Positions 5,613 through 14,134 of a stretch of DNA of 33,777 nt are shown one piece after another (the first letter of the stretch is position 1; the number at the start of each line of letters is the position of its first letter). The position numbers and the translations under genes were made by a program. The notes under the pieces are model-generated. The model saw nothing but the letters and a program-made list of their open reading frames with translations, made no database searches and was not told where the DNA came from. This DNA is from Gammaproteobacteria bacterium (GTDB lineage: Bacteria > Pseudomonadota > Gammaproteobacteria > SZUA-152): NCBI GenBank assembly GCA_021648485.1, contig JAKISS010000031.1:1-33777 (forward strand), in the 5' to 3' direction.

Positions 5613-6134
5613 GTGGATTTAACAAAACGATTACTCTGTGGAGTATTGTTGTTTGGTATCGGAGGAACCCCCGTGGCTCTGGCTGTACCGCCAGGGCACG
5701 TTGTCCCCATGGTGGAAAAACGCGTTAAGACTTTTTATGTACAGGGTCTGATTGTTGGGATTGGTATGGTCGATTTCCTGGTTGACACCGGTTCCAGTTA
5801 CAACACGATTGATGAGCACAGTCTGGCAATATTGCAGGCGCAGGGGCGGGTCAGTTTCGTGAAAAACCTTACGGGTGTGCTCGCTAATGGTCAGCGTGAG
5901 CGGGTTGCAGTGTATCGCCTTGATGTTATCCGCCTGGGTGACGATTGCGAGTTGCATGATGTGGAAGCCGCTGTGTTTCCTGGTCGTACACGGCATATTC
6001 TGGGGCTTAGCGGGCTGCGTAAGGCGGGTAATTTCACTTTCTCTTTTGAACCACCACAATTGGTTCTTTCCAATTGTTTGCCAGTGACGATACAAGCGGA
6101 TGACCGGTTGGCGGCGGTACAAAATGAACCTTAA
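5613..6134 (+). CDS. Exported retropepsin-like aspartic protease
   Basis: This 173-aa protein has an N-terminal hydrophobic signal-like segment (residues 4-25, KRLLCGVLLFGIGGTPVALA). A single retroviral-type aspartyl protease domain follows, with VDFLVDTGSSYNTID holding the DTGS catalytic motif near residue 57 and a later HILGLSGLRKAG matching the conserved G-L/M-xxL flap-side strand. Bacterial single-domain proteases of this clan act as dimers, usually in the periplasm; the substrate is unknown. GTG start at 5613 is preceded by GAGG about 8 bp upstream. It stands alone, facing the minus-strand cyclic-nucleotide-domain gene. Confidence 0.75.
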   Translation: MDLTKRLLCGVLLFGIGGTPVALAVPPGHVVPMVEKRVKTFYVQGLIVGIGMVDFLVDTGSSYNTIDEHSLAILQAQGRVSFVKNLTGVLANGQRERVAVYRLDVIRLGDDCELHDVEAAVFPGRTRHILGLSGLRKAGNFTFSFEPPQLVLSNCLPVTIQADDRLAAVQNEP

Positions 6135-6205
6135 TACGATAATTTATTGGTACAGTAATCAATTTGTAGCAAACGCTATGGACATCGTTATATTTATGTC
6201 CGGGT

Positions 6206-6673
6206 TTAAGCGTTGTCTGTGGCAATAAAATCCAGCACGTTGCCTTTGTTCATGCGTGTGATGTGGTTGGAGAGATTCATGATGATGTTACGCATGATGG
6301 TGAAGCTGATGCGTGGCTCGTGCAGCACCAGATTTTGAAAAACATCGTAGTTGATTTGCAGCAATACAGCAGGCGCGCGCGCGATGGCGGTGGCTGTGCG
6401 GTTTTGCTGGCTGATGAAACCGATCTCACCAAACAGTTCCCCCGGGTTCAATGAGTGAATCGGCCCCTGGTTGTGGGTGCGCAATTGCACGTCTCCGGAC
6501 AGCAACACATACATGCAGGGGCTGCTGTCGCCTTCCACAAAGAGGGTTTCTCCATCGTCAAAACGGGCAGGCTGGCAAATTTTCTGGATATGGCCGTATT
6601 CATCCTCCGTCAGCCCGGCAAATACGGGCAGTTTTTGCAGAATGGCCGAAATATTATCGTTTTCTGTTGGCAT
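6206..6673 (-). CDS. Stand-alone cyclic-nucleotide-binding-domain protein
   Basis: This 155-aa protein is one CNB (CAP/CRP N-terminal-like) beta-barrel domain. It has LPVFAGLTEDEY, then FDDGETLFVEGDSSPCMYVLLSGDVQL, then the phosphate-binding-cassette region NPGELFGEIGFISQQNRTATAIA, then an amphipathic C-terminal helix. The arginine of the RTATA motif and the GE of GELFGEIGF are the usual cAMP/cGMP ligands. There is no DNA-binding HTH, so it is not a CRP/FNR transcription factor. It may regulate a partner protein. It is convergent with the protease and divergent from yrfG, with about 165 bp between the starts. Confidence 0.8.
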   Translation of the reverse strand: MPTENDNISAILQKLPVFAGLTEDEYGHIQKICQPARFDDGETLFVEGDSSPCMYVLLSGDVQLRTHNQGPIHSLNPGELFGEIGFISQQNRTATAIARAPAVLLQINYDVFQNLVLHEPRISFTIMRNIIMNLSNHITRMNKGNVLDFIATDNA

Positions 6674-6838
6674 AACGCGGGTCTGTTGTGATGTTTTCTG
6701 GTCTGGGGAAAGAGGATAGCTACTGTAACGTCGGCATCTGCTAGCCAGGGTTTAGGCCAAAATGGCTGGGCTGCGTACTCAAACCCTAAATTCAGGTACA
6801 CTTTGTGATGAATTTGGCGATAATGGGAGCGACAGGCG

Positions 6839-7537
6839 GTGAGAGAGACGGCTTTGATCCAATGGAACGATATTCGCACGGTGTTGCTGGATATGGACGG
6901 CACCTTGCTGGATTTGCACTTTGATAATCATTTTTGGCGGGAGCACATGCCGCGCCGTTATGCGGAGGAGCGGGAGGTGCCGCTGGAAGAAGCTCGCACT
7001 GAGTTATTTCGGCTCTATCGTGCGGTGGCGGGTACTATGGACTGGTACTGTCTCGATTATTGGTCTGAGAAACTGGATATGGATGTAGCGGCACTCAAGG
7101 AAGAGGTGGATCACCTCATCGCTGTACATCCCCATGTGGTGACCTTTCTCGATGTGGTACGCACCAGTGGTCGTCGTGTCGTGCTGGTGACCAATGCGCA
7201 CATGAAGAGCCTTACACTGAAGATGGAACGTACCCGGCTGGCCGGGCATCTGGATGCGATTATCTGTGCTCATGATATCGGCGTGCCGAAGGAAGATCCG
7301 GGTTTTTGGAATAAACTGCAAACCGTGGAATTATTTGCACGGGAAACGACGTTGCTGGTGGATGACAGCTTGCCGGTGCTGCGTTCGGCGCAGGAATACG
7401 GCATGGGTAATCTGTTGTGTGTACACAAACCCGATAGCCGGGCAGCGGACAAGGATGTGGGAGAGTTTGCTGCGATTCGCAGTTTTGCCGATATCATGCC
7501 GCCAGCCGATCAGCCGCCACCCACTGTTGAACGTTAA
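6839..7537 (+). CDS. yrfG: GMP/IMP nucleotidase, HAD superfamily
   Basis: This 232-aa protein resembles YrfG, a HAD phosphatase that dephosphorylates purine mononucleotides. Motif I is LLDMDGTLLDL (D18, D20). Motif II is VLVTNAHMKSL. The HAD lysine lies in GVPKEDPGFW and motif IV is LLVDDSLPVL. The cap domain between motifs I and II (HFWREHMPRRYAEE and WCLDYWSEKL-like regions) matches YrfG rather than other HAD members. GTG start at 6839 with GGGAG upstream. The C-terminal ~12 residues are poorly conserved. Length matches the family (about 220 aa). Confidence 0.85.
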   Translation: MRETALIQWNDIRTVLLDMDGTLLDLHFDNHFWREHMPRRYAEEREVPLEEARTELFRLYRAVAGTMDWYCLDYWSEKLDMDVAALKEEVDHLIAVHPHVVTFLDVVRTSGRRVVLVTNAHMKSLTLKMERTRLAGHLDAIICAHDIGVPKEDPGFWNKLQTVELFARETTLLVDDSLPVLRSAQEYGMGNLLCVHKPDSRAADKDVGEFAAIRSFADIMPPADQPPPTVER

Positions 7538-7563
7538 ATTGTTGAGCGTTAAATAACGCCGGG

Positions 7564-7992
7564 TTATTCGTATTCTTTTTCAAATTTCTGAAAACGCTTT
7601 TTCCAGCCCTTGAAGCGTTTTTTGCAATATTTTGTCAGCTGATCAAAATCGCGGAAATACAGGTCAAAGCCCTCTTCGGCCGGGGCATCGAATTCACAGT
7701 AATCGTTATCGTGCTGTCGGCAAACGTGCGGACGGTCATCATAAATGCCGCAGCGGCCATCTTTTTGCAGATGCAGACAGGTGGTTTCCACCAGCAGATA
7801 CCAGCCGTCATCATCTTTATAAATACGAATATTTTCGTGAGAAATCTGCCACAACATATGGTCGAAGTCGTGCATGGAACGCGGTGTTTCCAGTTCTTCG
7901 GTGATGTAGGTGCAGCATTTGGCACCATCGCAGAAGCCGCATTTGTTTTCTGTGGTGATCTTGATGCCGTTGAAGGTGGTTTTGGGGGACAT
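7564..7992 (-). CDS. UPF0260/YkgJ-type cysteine-cluster protein
   Basis: This 142-aa protein is rich in cysteines: CGFC-x4-CC near residues 18-26, a central CLHLQKDGRCGIYDDRPHVCR, and CEF and YCKKRF near the end. This is the pattern of the YkgJ/UPF0260 family, thought to bind zinc or iron; its biochemical role is unknown. The open frame extends far upstream (to 9123) through the opposite strand of other genes. I place the start at ATG 7992 because family similarity begins at MSPKTTFNG. It is convergent with yrfG and divergent from the FmdB-like gene. Confidence 0.85.
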   Translation of the reverse strand: MSPKTTFNGIKITTENKCGFCDGAKCCTYITEELETPRSMHDFDHMLWQISHENIRIYKDDDGWYLLVETTCLHLQKDGRCGIYDDRPHVCRQHDNDYCEFDAPAEEGFDLYFRDFDQLTKYCKKRFKGWKKRFQKFEKEYE

Positions 7993-8154
7993 GGAATCGC
8001 TCGTGCCTGATATTTTATTATTGGGTTTTATTGCTGAGTTGACGACGGTGCGCAGTTTACCAGTATTCCACATGTGTGGGCAGATTGGCGGCGGGACCCA
8101 ACGGGCAGGTATAATGGGCAGATATTTTTTGATGATCGCTTTGAGGATGTAGCA

Positions 8155-8451
8155 ATGCCAATTTACGAATATGAGTGTAAGGCCTGTGGCCATCGCCAGG
8201 AAGCCATTCAGAAAATGAGTGACGATCCCTTGATCGATTGTCCCGTCTGTCATAAACCCGAATTGAAAAAACTGATTTCGGCCGCAGCGTTTCGCCTTAA
8301 GGGCGGCGGTTGGTATGAAACCGACTTTAAAGGTGGCAATAAAAAAAATGTCGCCAAAAATGAATCTTCTGCCAAGCCCAGTGAAAACAGCGCTAAAGCC
8401 AAGCCTAAACCTGCCGGAGGATGCAGTTCCGGTGGTTGCAGCGGCCATTAA
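8155..8451 (+). CDS. FmdB-family zinc-ribbon protein
   Basis: This 98-aa protein has an N-terminal zinc ribbon: MPIYEYECKACGH with C8 and C11, then DCPVCHK with the second CxxC. A linker rich in K, S and A and a glycine- and cysteine-rich tail (GGCSSGGCSGH) complete it. This is the FmdB/CxxC_CXXC_SSSS family of putative regulators, common directly before DUF502 and aspS in proteobacteria, as here. The frame continues upstream, but ATG 8155 gives the canonical MPIYEY start and is preceded by GAGGATG. The C-terminal cysteines might add a second metal site; the function is not established. Confidence 0.9.
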   Translation: MPIYEYECKACGHRQEAIQKMSDDPLIDCPVCHKPELKKLISAAAFRLKGGGWYETDFKGGNKKNVAKNESSAKPSENSAKAKPKPAGGCSSGGCSGH

Positions 8452-8481
8452 ATGACCTGTCATTTTGAAGGTTACCCATAA

Positions 8482-9120
8482 ATGAAACGCTACCTTATTG
8501 CAGGTCTGTTGATATGGGTGCCCCTGGGGGTGACTGTAATGGTCATCAAATTGTTGGTGGGTATCATGGACCAGACCTTGTTGTGGTTGCCTGAACCCTA
8601 TCGACCGGAAACCTTGCTGGGCTTTCATGTGCCAGGCCTGGGCGTGGTGCTGTCGGTGATTATCGTGCTGGGTACCGGGGTGGTGGTTGCCAATCTGTTT
8701 GGTCGCAAACTGGTGGAGTTGTGGGAAAATATCCTTTCCCGTATCCCGCTGGTGCGCACAATTTATGCCAGCGTCAAACAGATTCTGGAAACTGTATTTT
8801 CCTCCGGGCAGTCTTTTCGCAAGGTGCTGCTGGTGGAGTATCCGCGCAAAGGTTTGTGGACGTTGGCTTTTCAGTCCAGCACTAATCAGGGTGAAGCCCA
8901 GATCAAAACCGGACATGAGGTGATCAACGTGTTTATTCCCACCACGCCAAATCCCACCTCCGGTTTTTTTATCATGGTGCCACGCAGTGATGTGGTGGAG
9001 CTGGACATGAATGTGGATGATGGCCTGAAGATGATTATCTCTGCCGGAATGATGGTGCCGGAGTGGAAGCCTGCCTCCGCTGATGATAAAGCTAAAGCGA
9101 TTCCAGCCATAGATGTCTGA
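8482..9120 (+). CDS. DUF502-family inner-membrane protein
   Basis: This 212-aa protein has two hydrophobic segments, near residues 3-28 ([25 protein letters not shown]) and 52-77 ([24 protein letters not shown]). A conserved soluble part follows: [17 protein letters not shown], then [22 protein letters not shown], the signature of DUF502. Members occur next to aspS or fmdB in many proteobacteria, but the function is unknown. It lies 30 bp after the FmdB-like gene and 107 bp before aspS, so the three are probably transcribed together. ATG 8482 is the only sensible start. Confidence 0.9.
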   Translation: MKRYLIAGLLIWVPLGVTVMVIKLLVGIMDQTLLWLPEPYRPETLLGFHVPGLGVVLSVIIVLGTGVVVANLFGRKLVELWENILSRIPLVRTIYASVKQILETVFSSGQSFRKVLLVEYPRKGLWTLAFQSSTNQGEAQIKTGHEVINVFIPTTPNPTSGFFIMVPRSDVVELDMNVDDGLKMIISAGMMVPEWKPASADDKAKAIPAIDV

Positions 9121-9227
9121 CATCTACTTCTGCCTCCGGATGCAAGCCCGGGTTGCAAGGAAGTGGTCCAATCCGTACCATTCCCGCCTTTCTCAAATTA
9201 AGTCACTACCGACAGGACAGAATCACC

Positions 9228-11021
9228 ATGCGCAGTCATTATTGCGGCCAGATTAACGAATCCAATATCGATGAAACCGTCACCCTTTGCGGCTGGGTGC
9301 ATCGTCGCCGCGACCACGGCGGGGTGATTTTCATTGATCTGCGTGACCGCGAGGGTATCAGTCAGGTGGTGTTTGATCCGGATACTGTGGAGGCCTTCGC
9401 CCTGGCCGAGAGCGTGCGCAATGAATTTGTGCTGAAGGTTGTGGGTCGTGTGCGCAAACGTCCCGAAGGCACCGAAAACCCGGATATGCACACCGGCATG
9501 GTAGAGGTGCTGGGCAAAGAGCTGGAAATTTTCAATCGTGCTGAAACGCCGCCGTTTATGCTGGATATCGAAGATGACGAGGTCTCCGAAGAGCATCGTT
9601 TGCGTTATCGCTACATTGATCTGCGCCGCCCGGCCATGTTTCAACGTCTCAAACTGCGTTCTGAAATCGCCCGCACACTGCGTCATTCACTGGATGAAAA
9701 GGGTTTCCTTGAAATCGAGACACCCATGCTCACCGCCGCTACGCCAGAAGGTGCGCGTGACTATTTAGTGCCCAGTCGCACCCATCCTGGTCAGTTTTTT
9801 GCCCTGCCGCAGTCGCCACAGTTGTTTAAACAACTGCTGATGATGTCCGGCATGGACCGCTATTATCAGATCGTGCGCTGTTTCCGTGACGAAGACCTGC
9901 GTGCTGACCGTCAGCCCGAATTCACCCAGCTGGATATCGAGGCCTCGTTTATGGACGAGGAAGAACTCATGTCGCTGATGGAAGACATGATGCGCGATAT
10001 TTTTGCGCATGTGCTGGAAGCACCGCTGCCCAAACCCTTCCCGCGTATGTCTTACGCCGAGGCCATGCAGCGTTTTGGTTCCGACAAACCGGATTTGCGC
10101 ATTCCGCTGGAGCTGGTGGACGTGGCCGACCTGATGCAAAACGTGGATTTCAAAGTATTTGCCGGTCCGGCCAAAGACCCGAATGGGCGAGTGACTGCGC
10201 TGCGCCTGCCCAAAGGCAACGAATTAAGCCGTAAAGAAATTGACGATTACACCAAATATGTGGGTATTTACGGTGCCAAGGGCTTGGCTTATATCAAGGT
10301 CAACGAACGGGCCAAAGGTCGTGATGGCCTGCAATCCCCGATTTTGAAATTCCTGCCGGACGAAACCGTCGATGGCATCATGCAGCGTACCGGTGCGGAA
10401 GACGGTGATCTGGTGTTCTTCGGTGCCGACAAGGCCAATATTGTCAGCGAGGCGTTAGGTGCCTTGCGTGTCAAACTGGGCCATGATCGCGGCCTGGTGG
10501 AACACGGCTGGAAACCACTGTGGGTGGTGGACTTTCCCATGTTTGAACACGATGGCAAACGCTGGACAGCATTGCACCATCCTTTCACTGCACCGAAAGA
10601 AAGTGATATCGACAAACTGGAATCTGACCCGGGTAATTGCCTGTCCCGTGCCTACGACATGGTACTTAATGGTACCGAAGTGGGCGGTGGCTCGCAGCGT
10701 ATTTATCGTGCAGATGTACAAGCGACGGTGTTCCGCCAATTGGGCATTTCTGACGAAGAAGCACAGGAAAAGTTTGGTTTTCTGCTGGATGCGCTCAAAT
10801 ACGGTTGTCCGCCCCATGGTGGTATTGCCTTTGGTCTGGATCGGCTGGTGATGTTAATGACCGGCGCGGCCAGCATTCGTGAAGTGATGGCCTTTCCCAA
10901 AACGCAGACTGCCGCCTGTTTGCTCACCAATGCGCCTTCCGATGTGAGTGATGCGCAGTTGCGTGAGCTAGGTATTAAATTACGCAGCAAACCCAAAGTG
11001 GAAGAGGAGGGTGCGGCGTAG
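9228..11021 (+). CDS. aspS: Aspartyl-tRNA synthetase, probably non-discriminating
   Basis: This 597-aa class IIb synthetase charges tRNA-Asp with aspartate. It has the N-terminal OB anticodon-binding domain ([12 protein letters not shown]), the class II motif 2 ([18 protein letters not shown]), the bacterial GAD insert and motif 3 ([12 protein letters not shown]). The RRRDH histidine (residue 30) and the following RPEG glycine match the non-discriminating Pseudomonas enzyme rather than the E. coli RRRDLG form. It may therefore also charge tRNA-Asn for GatCAB amidation. The frame extends to 9153, but ATG 9228 gives the canonical MRSHYCG start. It ends the FmdB-DUF502-aspS cluster. Confidence 0.97.
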   Translation: MRSHYCGQINESNIDETVTLCGWVHRRRDHGGVIFIDLRDREGISQVVFDPDTVEAFALAESVRNEFVLKVVGRVRKRPEGTENPDMHTGMVEVLGKELEIFNRAETPPFMLDIEDDEVSEEHRLRYRYIDLRRPAMFQRLKLRSEIARTLRHSLDEKGFLEIETPMLTAATPEGARDYLVPSRTHPGQFFALPQSPQLFKQLLMMSGMDRYYQIVRCFRDEDLRADRQPEFTQLDIEASFMDEEELMSLMEDMMRDIFAHVLEAPLPKPFPRMSYAEAMQRFGSDKPDLRIPLELVDVADLMQNVDFKVFAGPAKDPNGRVTALRLPKGNELSRKEIDDYTKYVGIYGAKGLAYIKVNERAKGRDGLQSPILKFLPDETVDGIMQRTGAEDGDLVFFGADKANIVSEALGALRVKLGHDRGLVEHGWKPLWVVDFPMFEHDGKRWTALHHPFTAPKESDIDKLESDPGNCLSRAYDMVLNGTEVGGGSQRIYRADVQATVFRQLGISDEEAQEKFGFLLDALKYGCPPHGGIAFGLDRLVMLMTGAASIREVMAFPKTQTAACLLTNAPSDVSDAQLRELGIKLRSKPKVEEEGAA

Positions 11022-11064
11022 CAGGAACCTCAACCCGTCGAGCTATAAAATCTAACGCTGAGGT

Positions 11065-11105
11065 GCAAAGGTCGCAAAAAAAGGAGTAAACTTTGCGACC
11101 TTTGC
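11065..11105 (+). terminator. Strong hairpin after aspS
   Basis: GCAAAGGTCGCAAA (11065-11078) and TTTGCGACCTTTGC (11092-11105) form a perfect 14-bp stem with a 13-nt loop, 44 bp after the aspS stop. The sequence after it (GTTTGTAAC) is only moderately T-rich. It may be a terminator or a dispersed palindromic repeat. Confidence 0.55.
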
Positions 11106-11217
11106 GTTTGTAACATGTCATTTTCAGCACTATTATAATGACAGTCTTCTTGTATTATGAAGCGCTTGTCAGGAGGCTTAAACGCCTGGGTTCCGTCCAA
11201 AAGTACGGATAAGCCGG

Positions 11218-11248
11218 GTAGGGTGGAACAAGCGTAGCGGTTCCACCA
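11218..11248 (+). repeat. REP-like palindromic repeat, left copy
   Basis: The unit contains GGTGGAAC and GTTCCACC arms around AAGCGTAGCG and is therefore a hairpin in itself. A second copy in opposite orientation lies at 11417-11447 and matches at 30 of 31 positions. Such units are typical of dispersed intergenic repeats. Confidence 0.75.
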
Positions 11249-11416
11249 AACGGGCAAAGGACATTATTCCAGGTTCGATCAGCTATCGAGCTCTACCTTG
11301 ATCGCTGTTTGCCGACGAGTCGTTATTGCATAAGGGGGTTTTTCCTGTTTCAGTCCATCGGTTTTTTGTCAATCGTCGTGAGCACAAAGACAATTTGTTG
11401 TTCCTAACTAGCCTGC

Positions 11417-11447
11417 TGGTGGAACCGCTGCGCTTGTTCCACCCTAC
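11417..11447 (-). repeat. REP-like palindromic repeat, right copy (inverted)
   Basis: Reverse complement of 11218-11248 with a single difference (GCA for GTA in the loop). The two copies face each other across about 170 bp and could form a large stem-loop or mark the ends of a lost element. Paired inverted units (BIME-like) are known for REP families. Confidence 0.75.
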
Positions 11448-11672
11448 GGTTTTACTTTGTGTTGAATAGAGCAGAACAAAAAAATCGATAAACATCTCAG
11501 TTCCACCCTTTTCCCGGGCAGGGCTTAGCTTGATAGCTATGCTCAACCTTTCCTAAAATACCCGTTTCGTACTCCTTTCGGTGTCGAAATACAGGGCGTT
11601 TTTCCTTTCTGAGTTGTACTTCAAATATAAAGTGATACCATCGTCTCACCGACGTAACCGAGAAATTGTCAG

Positions 11673-12785
11673 ATGTCCGCAAATTCCACATTGCTGAAAG
11701 TAGAAATGCAAAACTTCACCACCATGAGTGAAGATGAAATCCAGGAACGTATCGTGGCCGCCAAGGCTGCGCTGGGTGATCGGCTGATCATTCTTGGTCA
11801 CCATTATCAGCGTGAAGAAACCTTTCGTCATGCCGATGTCAGCGGTGATTCGCTAAAACTGTCACGCAGCGCCGCGAATTCCAAAGCCGAGTACATCGTA
11901 TTCTGTGGCGTGCATTTTATGGCAGAAGTGGCGGACATCGTCTCCCGTCCCGAACAGATTGCCATTTTGCCTGACTTGGCCGCCGGTTGCTCCATGGCGG
12001 ACATGGCCAATCTTGCCAATGTGGAACGTGCCTGGCGTGAGTTGTCTACCGTGCTGGAGCCGGATGAACAGATTACCCCCATGACCTACATCAACTCGGC
12101 GGCGGATTTAAAGGCGTTTTGTGGTCGCCACGGCGGTATCGTTTGCACCTCCACCAATGCGCCCCATGTGCTGGAATGGGCCTTTAAACAGCGCGAAAAA
12201 ATATTGTTTTTCCCGGATCAGCACCTGGGTCGCAACACGGGTTTCAGCATGGATATCCCGTTGGATCAGATGGTGGTGTGGGATTACGACTTACCATTAG
12301 GCGGCCTGACCCCGGAACAGATCAAAAAAGCCAAAATTATTTTGTGGAAGGGATATTGTTCGGTGCATCAGTTGTTCAAACCCGAATATATCGATGAGTT
12401 CAAAGAAAAACACCCTGAAACAAAGGTGATTTCCCACCCGGAATCCTCCTTCGAGGTGTGTCAGAAATCGGATTATGTGGGATCCACCGAATATATCATC
12501 AATACTATTCGTGATGCCGAGCCCGGTACCCGCTGGCTGGTGGGCACTGAACTGAACCTGGTTAATCGACTGCACGAGCAATTCAAACACGAAGGTAAAA
12601 ATGTACATTTCATGTCCAGTACCGTGAGCATGTGCTCCACCATGTACCGTATCGGGCCGTCGAGCCTGTTATGGGTTTTGGAGAATTTACTGGAGGGCAG
12701 GGTAGTAAACCAGATTACCGTGCCGCAGACCGAGGCCGGGCATGCCCTGCTGGCACTGAATCGCATGCTTGATGTATCACCATAA
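11673..12785 (+). CDS. nadA: Quinolinate synthase (iron-sulphur)
   Basis: This 370-aa enzyme condenses iminoaspartate with dihydroxyacetone phosphate to quinolinate in de novo NAD synthesis. Hallmarks are LGHHYQREE near 41-49, DVSGDSLKLSR near 55-65, and three cysteines placed as 4Fe-4S ligands: C106 (AAGCSMAD), C229 (WKGYCSVH) and C321 (SMCSTMYRI). SHPES (254-258) and GTELNLVNRL (291-300) are also conserved. Length matches the longer (about 350-370 aa) bacterial class. No nadB or nadC lies nearby. ATG 11673 is used; a start at the later MQNFTTMSE is possible because the first residues are not conserved. Confidence 0.96.
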   Translation: MSANSTLLKVEMQNFTTMSEDEIQERIVAAKAALGDRLIILGHHYQREETFRHADVSGDSLKLSRSAANSKAEYIVFCGVHFMAEVADIVSRPEQIAILPDLAAGCSMADMANLANVERAWRELSTVLEPDEQITPMTYINSAADLKAFCGRHGGIVCTSTNAPHVLEWAFKQREKILFFPDQHLGRNTGFSMDIPLDQMVVWDYDLPLGGLTPEQIKKAKIILWKGYCSVHQLFKPEYIDEFKEKHPETKVISHPESSFEVCQKSDYVGSTEYIINTIRDAEPGTRWLVGTELNLVNRLHEQFKHEGKNVHFMSSTVSMCSTMYRIGPSSLLWVLENLLEGRVVNQITVPQTEAGHALLALNRMLDVSP

Positions 12786-12831
12786 TTCATCTGGCTTTTT
12801 TTAACCGATTATAACTTCAGGTGGACTTCCC

Positions 12832-13560
12832 GTGGCAGAACGGAAACGGATAGCACTTCTTATTGATTGTGACAATGTGAGTCATAACTCCATTGAAGGT
12901 GTTCTCGAAGAACTCGCAAAATATGGCATGGTGAATATTCGTCATGCACATGGAGACTGGAATAACCCGTCATTATCCGGCTGGATAGACAGGTTACATC
13001 CTTACGCAATCAGACCCATGCAACAATTCGCATACACAAAAGGAAAGAATGCGACAGATGCCGCAATGATTATTGATGCCATGGATTTGCTTTACAGCAA
13101 AAATGTTGATGCATTTGCATTGATGACAAGCGACAGTGACTTTACCCCCCTTGTATTGAGAATACTGGAAAGTGGATTGCCTGTTTATGGGTTTGGAGAA
13201 AAGAAAACACCCAAGCCATTTGTTGATGCCTGCTCGCCATTTATTTACACAGAAAATCTTGCTTCAGCAGAAGAAGAGAAAACAGACAACCCTCAACAGC
13301 CCGTCAAGAAAAGTAAAAAGGAACTCAGAAAAGATACTGCACTCGTCAGATTGCTGAGAACCGCTGTTGAACAAACATCCGATGATGATGGCTGGGCAGA
13401 CATGAGCAGAGTCGGCCACTATATATCCAACAACAGTTCTTTCTCATCCATCAATTATGGTTACAAAAAACTGGGTGATTTGATAAGAGCCAGTGAATTA
13501 TTTGATGTGGAAATGAGAAATGATGGAAAAGCCATGTGTATCAAGGATGTGCGTACATAA
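12832..13560 (+). CDS. NYN-domain (LabA/DUF88) protein with OST-HTH domain
   Basis: This 242-aa protein has an N-terminal NYN nuclease-like domain. Acidic residues are in the expected places: D12 and D14 (LLIDCDNVS), D76 (KNATDAAMIIDAM) and D101 and D103 (MTSDSDFTPLV). A charged linker (145-165) leads to a C-terminal OST-HTH/LOTUS winged helix (about 166-240), which in this class binds RNA. It is probably an endoribonuclease or RNA-binding factor; the target is unknown. GTG start at 12832 with CAGGTGG upstream. It follows nadA by 46 bp and could be read from the same promoter. Confidence 0.85.
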   Translation: MAERKRIALLIDCDNVSHNSIEGVLEELAKYGMVNIRHAHGDWNNPSLSGWIDRLHPYAIRPMQQFAYTKGKNATDAAMIIDAMDLLYSKNVDAFALMTSDSDFTPLVLRILESGLPVYGFGEKKTPKPFVDACSPFIYTENLASAEEEKTDNPQQPVKKSKKELRKDTALVRLLRTAVEQTSDDDGWADMSRVGHYISNNSSFSSINYGYKKLGDLIRASELFDVEMRNDGKAMCIKDVRT

Positions 13561-13725
13561 ATTTACAACGTTTTCAGCGCACGCGGAATTTTGGTTTCTT
13601 GCATCCCAACAGTAAACGACTGATTCAGATGCTTCAGCATAACAAATTCATATGCCAACCAATGGGCTTGTCTAACGAACAAGGTTAGACCCCCACTGAT
13701 ATGTGATGCACTAACAACAGGATTT

Positions 13726-13929
13726 TTACTTAAAAGCCTGACCCGGTTTTGCACCTGTTTTTTTCAGGATGAAGGCCAGCGGACAAAACCCGGTAAACGC
13801 AGCCTGAAACATGTTGGCTCCCACAAAGGCGGTCAGCCATAGCCAGTTGATGGAATGTAATTGTGACAGTGCCAGGCTGCTCATGATGACAATGCCCGCA
13901 AAGGCGAAAACAATTTTATCGATGGCCAT
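13726..13929 (-). CDS. DUF2892-family small inner-membrane protein
   Basis: This 67-aa protein has two hydrophobic helices (residues 6-22 and 28-48) and the [25 protein letters not shown] block typical of DUF2892. That domain also forms the membrane part of some rhodanese proteins (YgaP type). The conserved cysteine in GFCPL is present. The start is ATG 13929, preceded on its strand by GGGAG at good spacing; the longer frame to 13974 is not needed. Spacers on either side (13561-13725 and 13930-14134) show no other gene. The second has a small GGAAG-GAGA-CTTCC hairpin near 14068-14081. Confidence 0.85.
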   Translation of the reverse strand: MAIDKIVFAFAGIVIMSSLALSQLHSINWLWLTAFVGANMFQAAFTGFCPLAFILKKTGAKPGQAFK

Positions 13930-14134
13930 AATAAACTCCCGTTGGTATTCAGCTTTGTATATCAATATTAGCAAACCCTAATGTATTTGGCGATACCAGC
14001 AGGGAAATTCTTTTCAGCGCGCGGAATGGGGGGGCAGTCAAAGATTACCGGTTGCTTGCCGATAGTGGAAGGAGACTTCCCATGTCTTGGTGATGTGGGT
14101 GACTAGAGTTCATAACTTGTTGTATTTATAAATA

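Larger units (their letters stand above)
11022..11672. other. Repeat-rich spacer between aspS and nadA
   Basis: I see no gene in this 651-bp stretch. It holds the hairpin at 11065-11105 and the facing pair of REP-like palindromes at 11218-11248 and 11417-11447. The frames within it show no family resemblance. The nadA promoter must lie near its right end, but I cannot pick a convincing -35/-10 pair. Confidence 0.6.

Noticed and set aside
5631-6122. 163-aa minus-strand frame opposite the aspartic protease
   Set aside because: No recognisable domain; the plus strand has the signal peptide and the DTGS motif.
7993-9123. Long minus-strand extension of the UPF0260 reading frame (519 aa in total)
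   Set aside because: It runs antisense through the FmdB-like and DUF502 genes, and its His-rich sequence resembles no family. The conserved protein starts at 7992.
13563-13754. 63-aa minus-strand frame next to the DUF2892 gene
   Set aside because: No ribosome-binding site or family resemblance, and it overlaps the end of the DUF2892 gene.
13978-14110. c-di-GMP riboswitch ahead of the PilZ-GGDEF-EAL gene
   Set aside because: Only a short GGAAG-GAGA-CTTCC hairpin is visible; the conserved GEMM core was not found.
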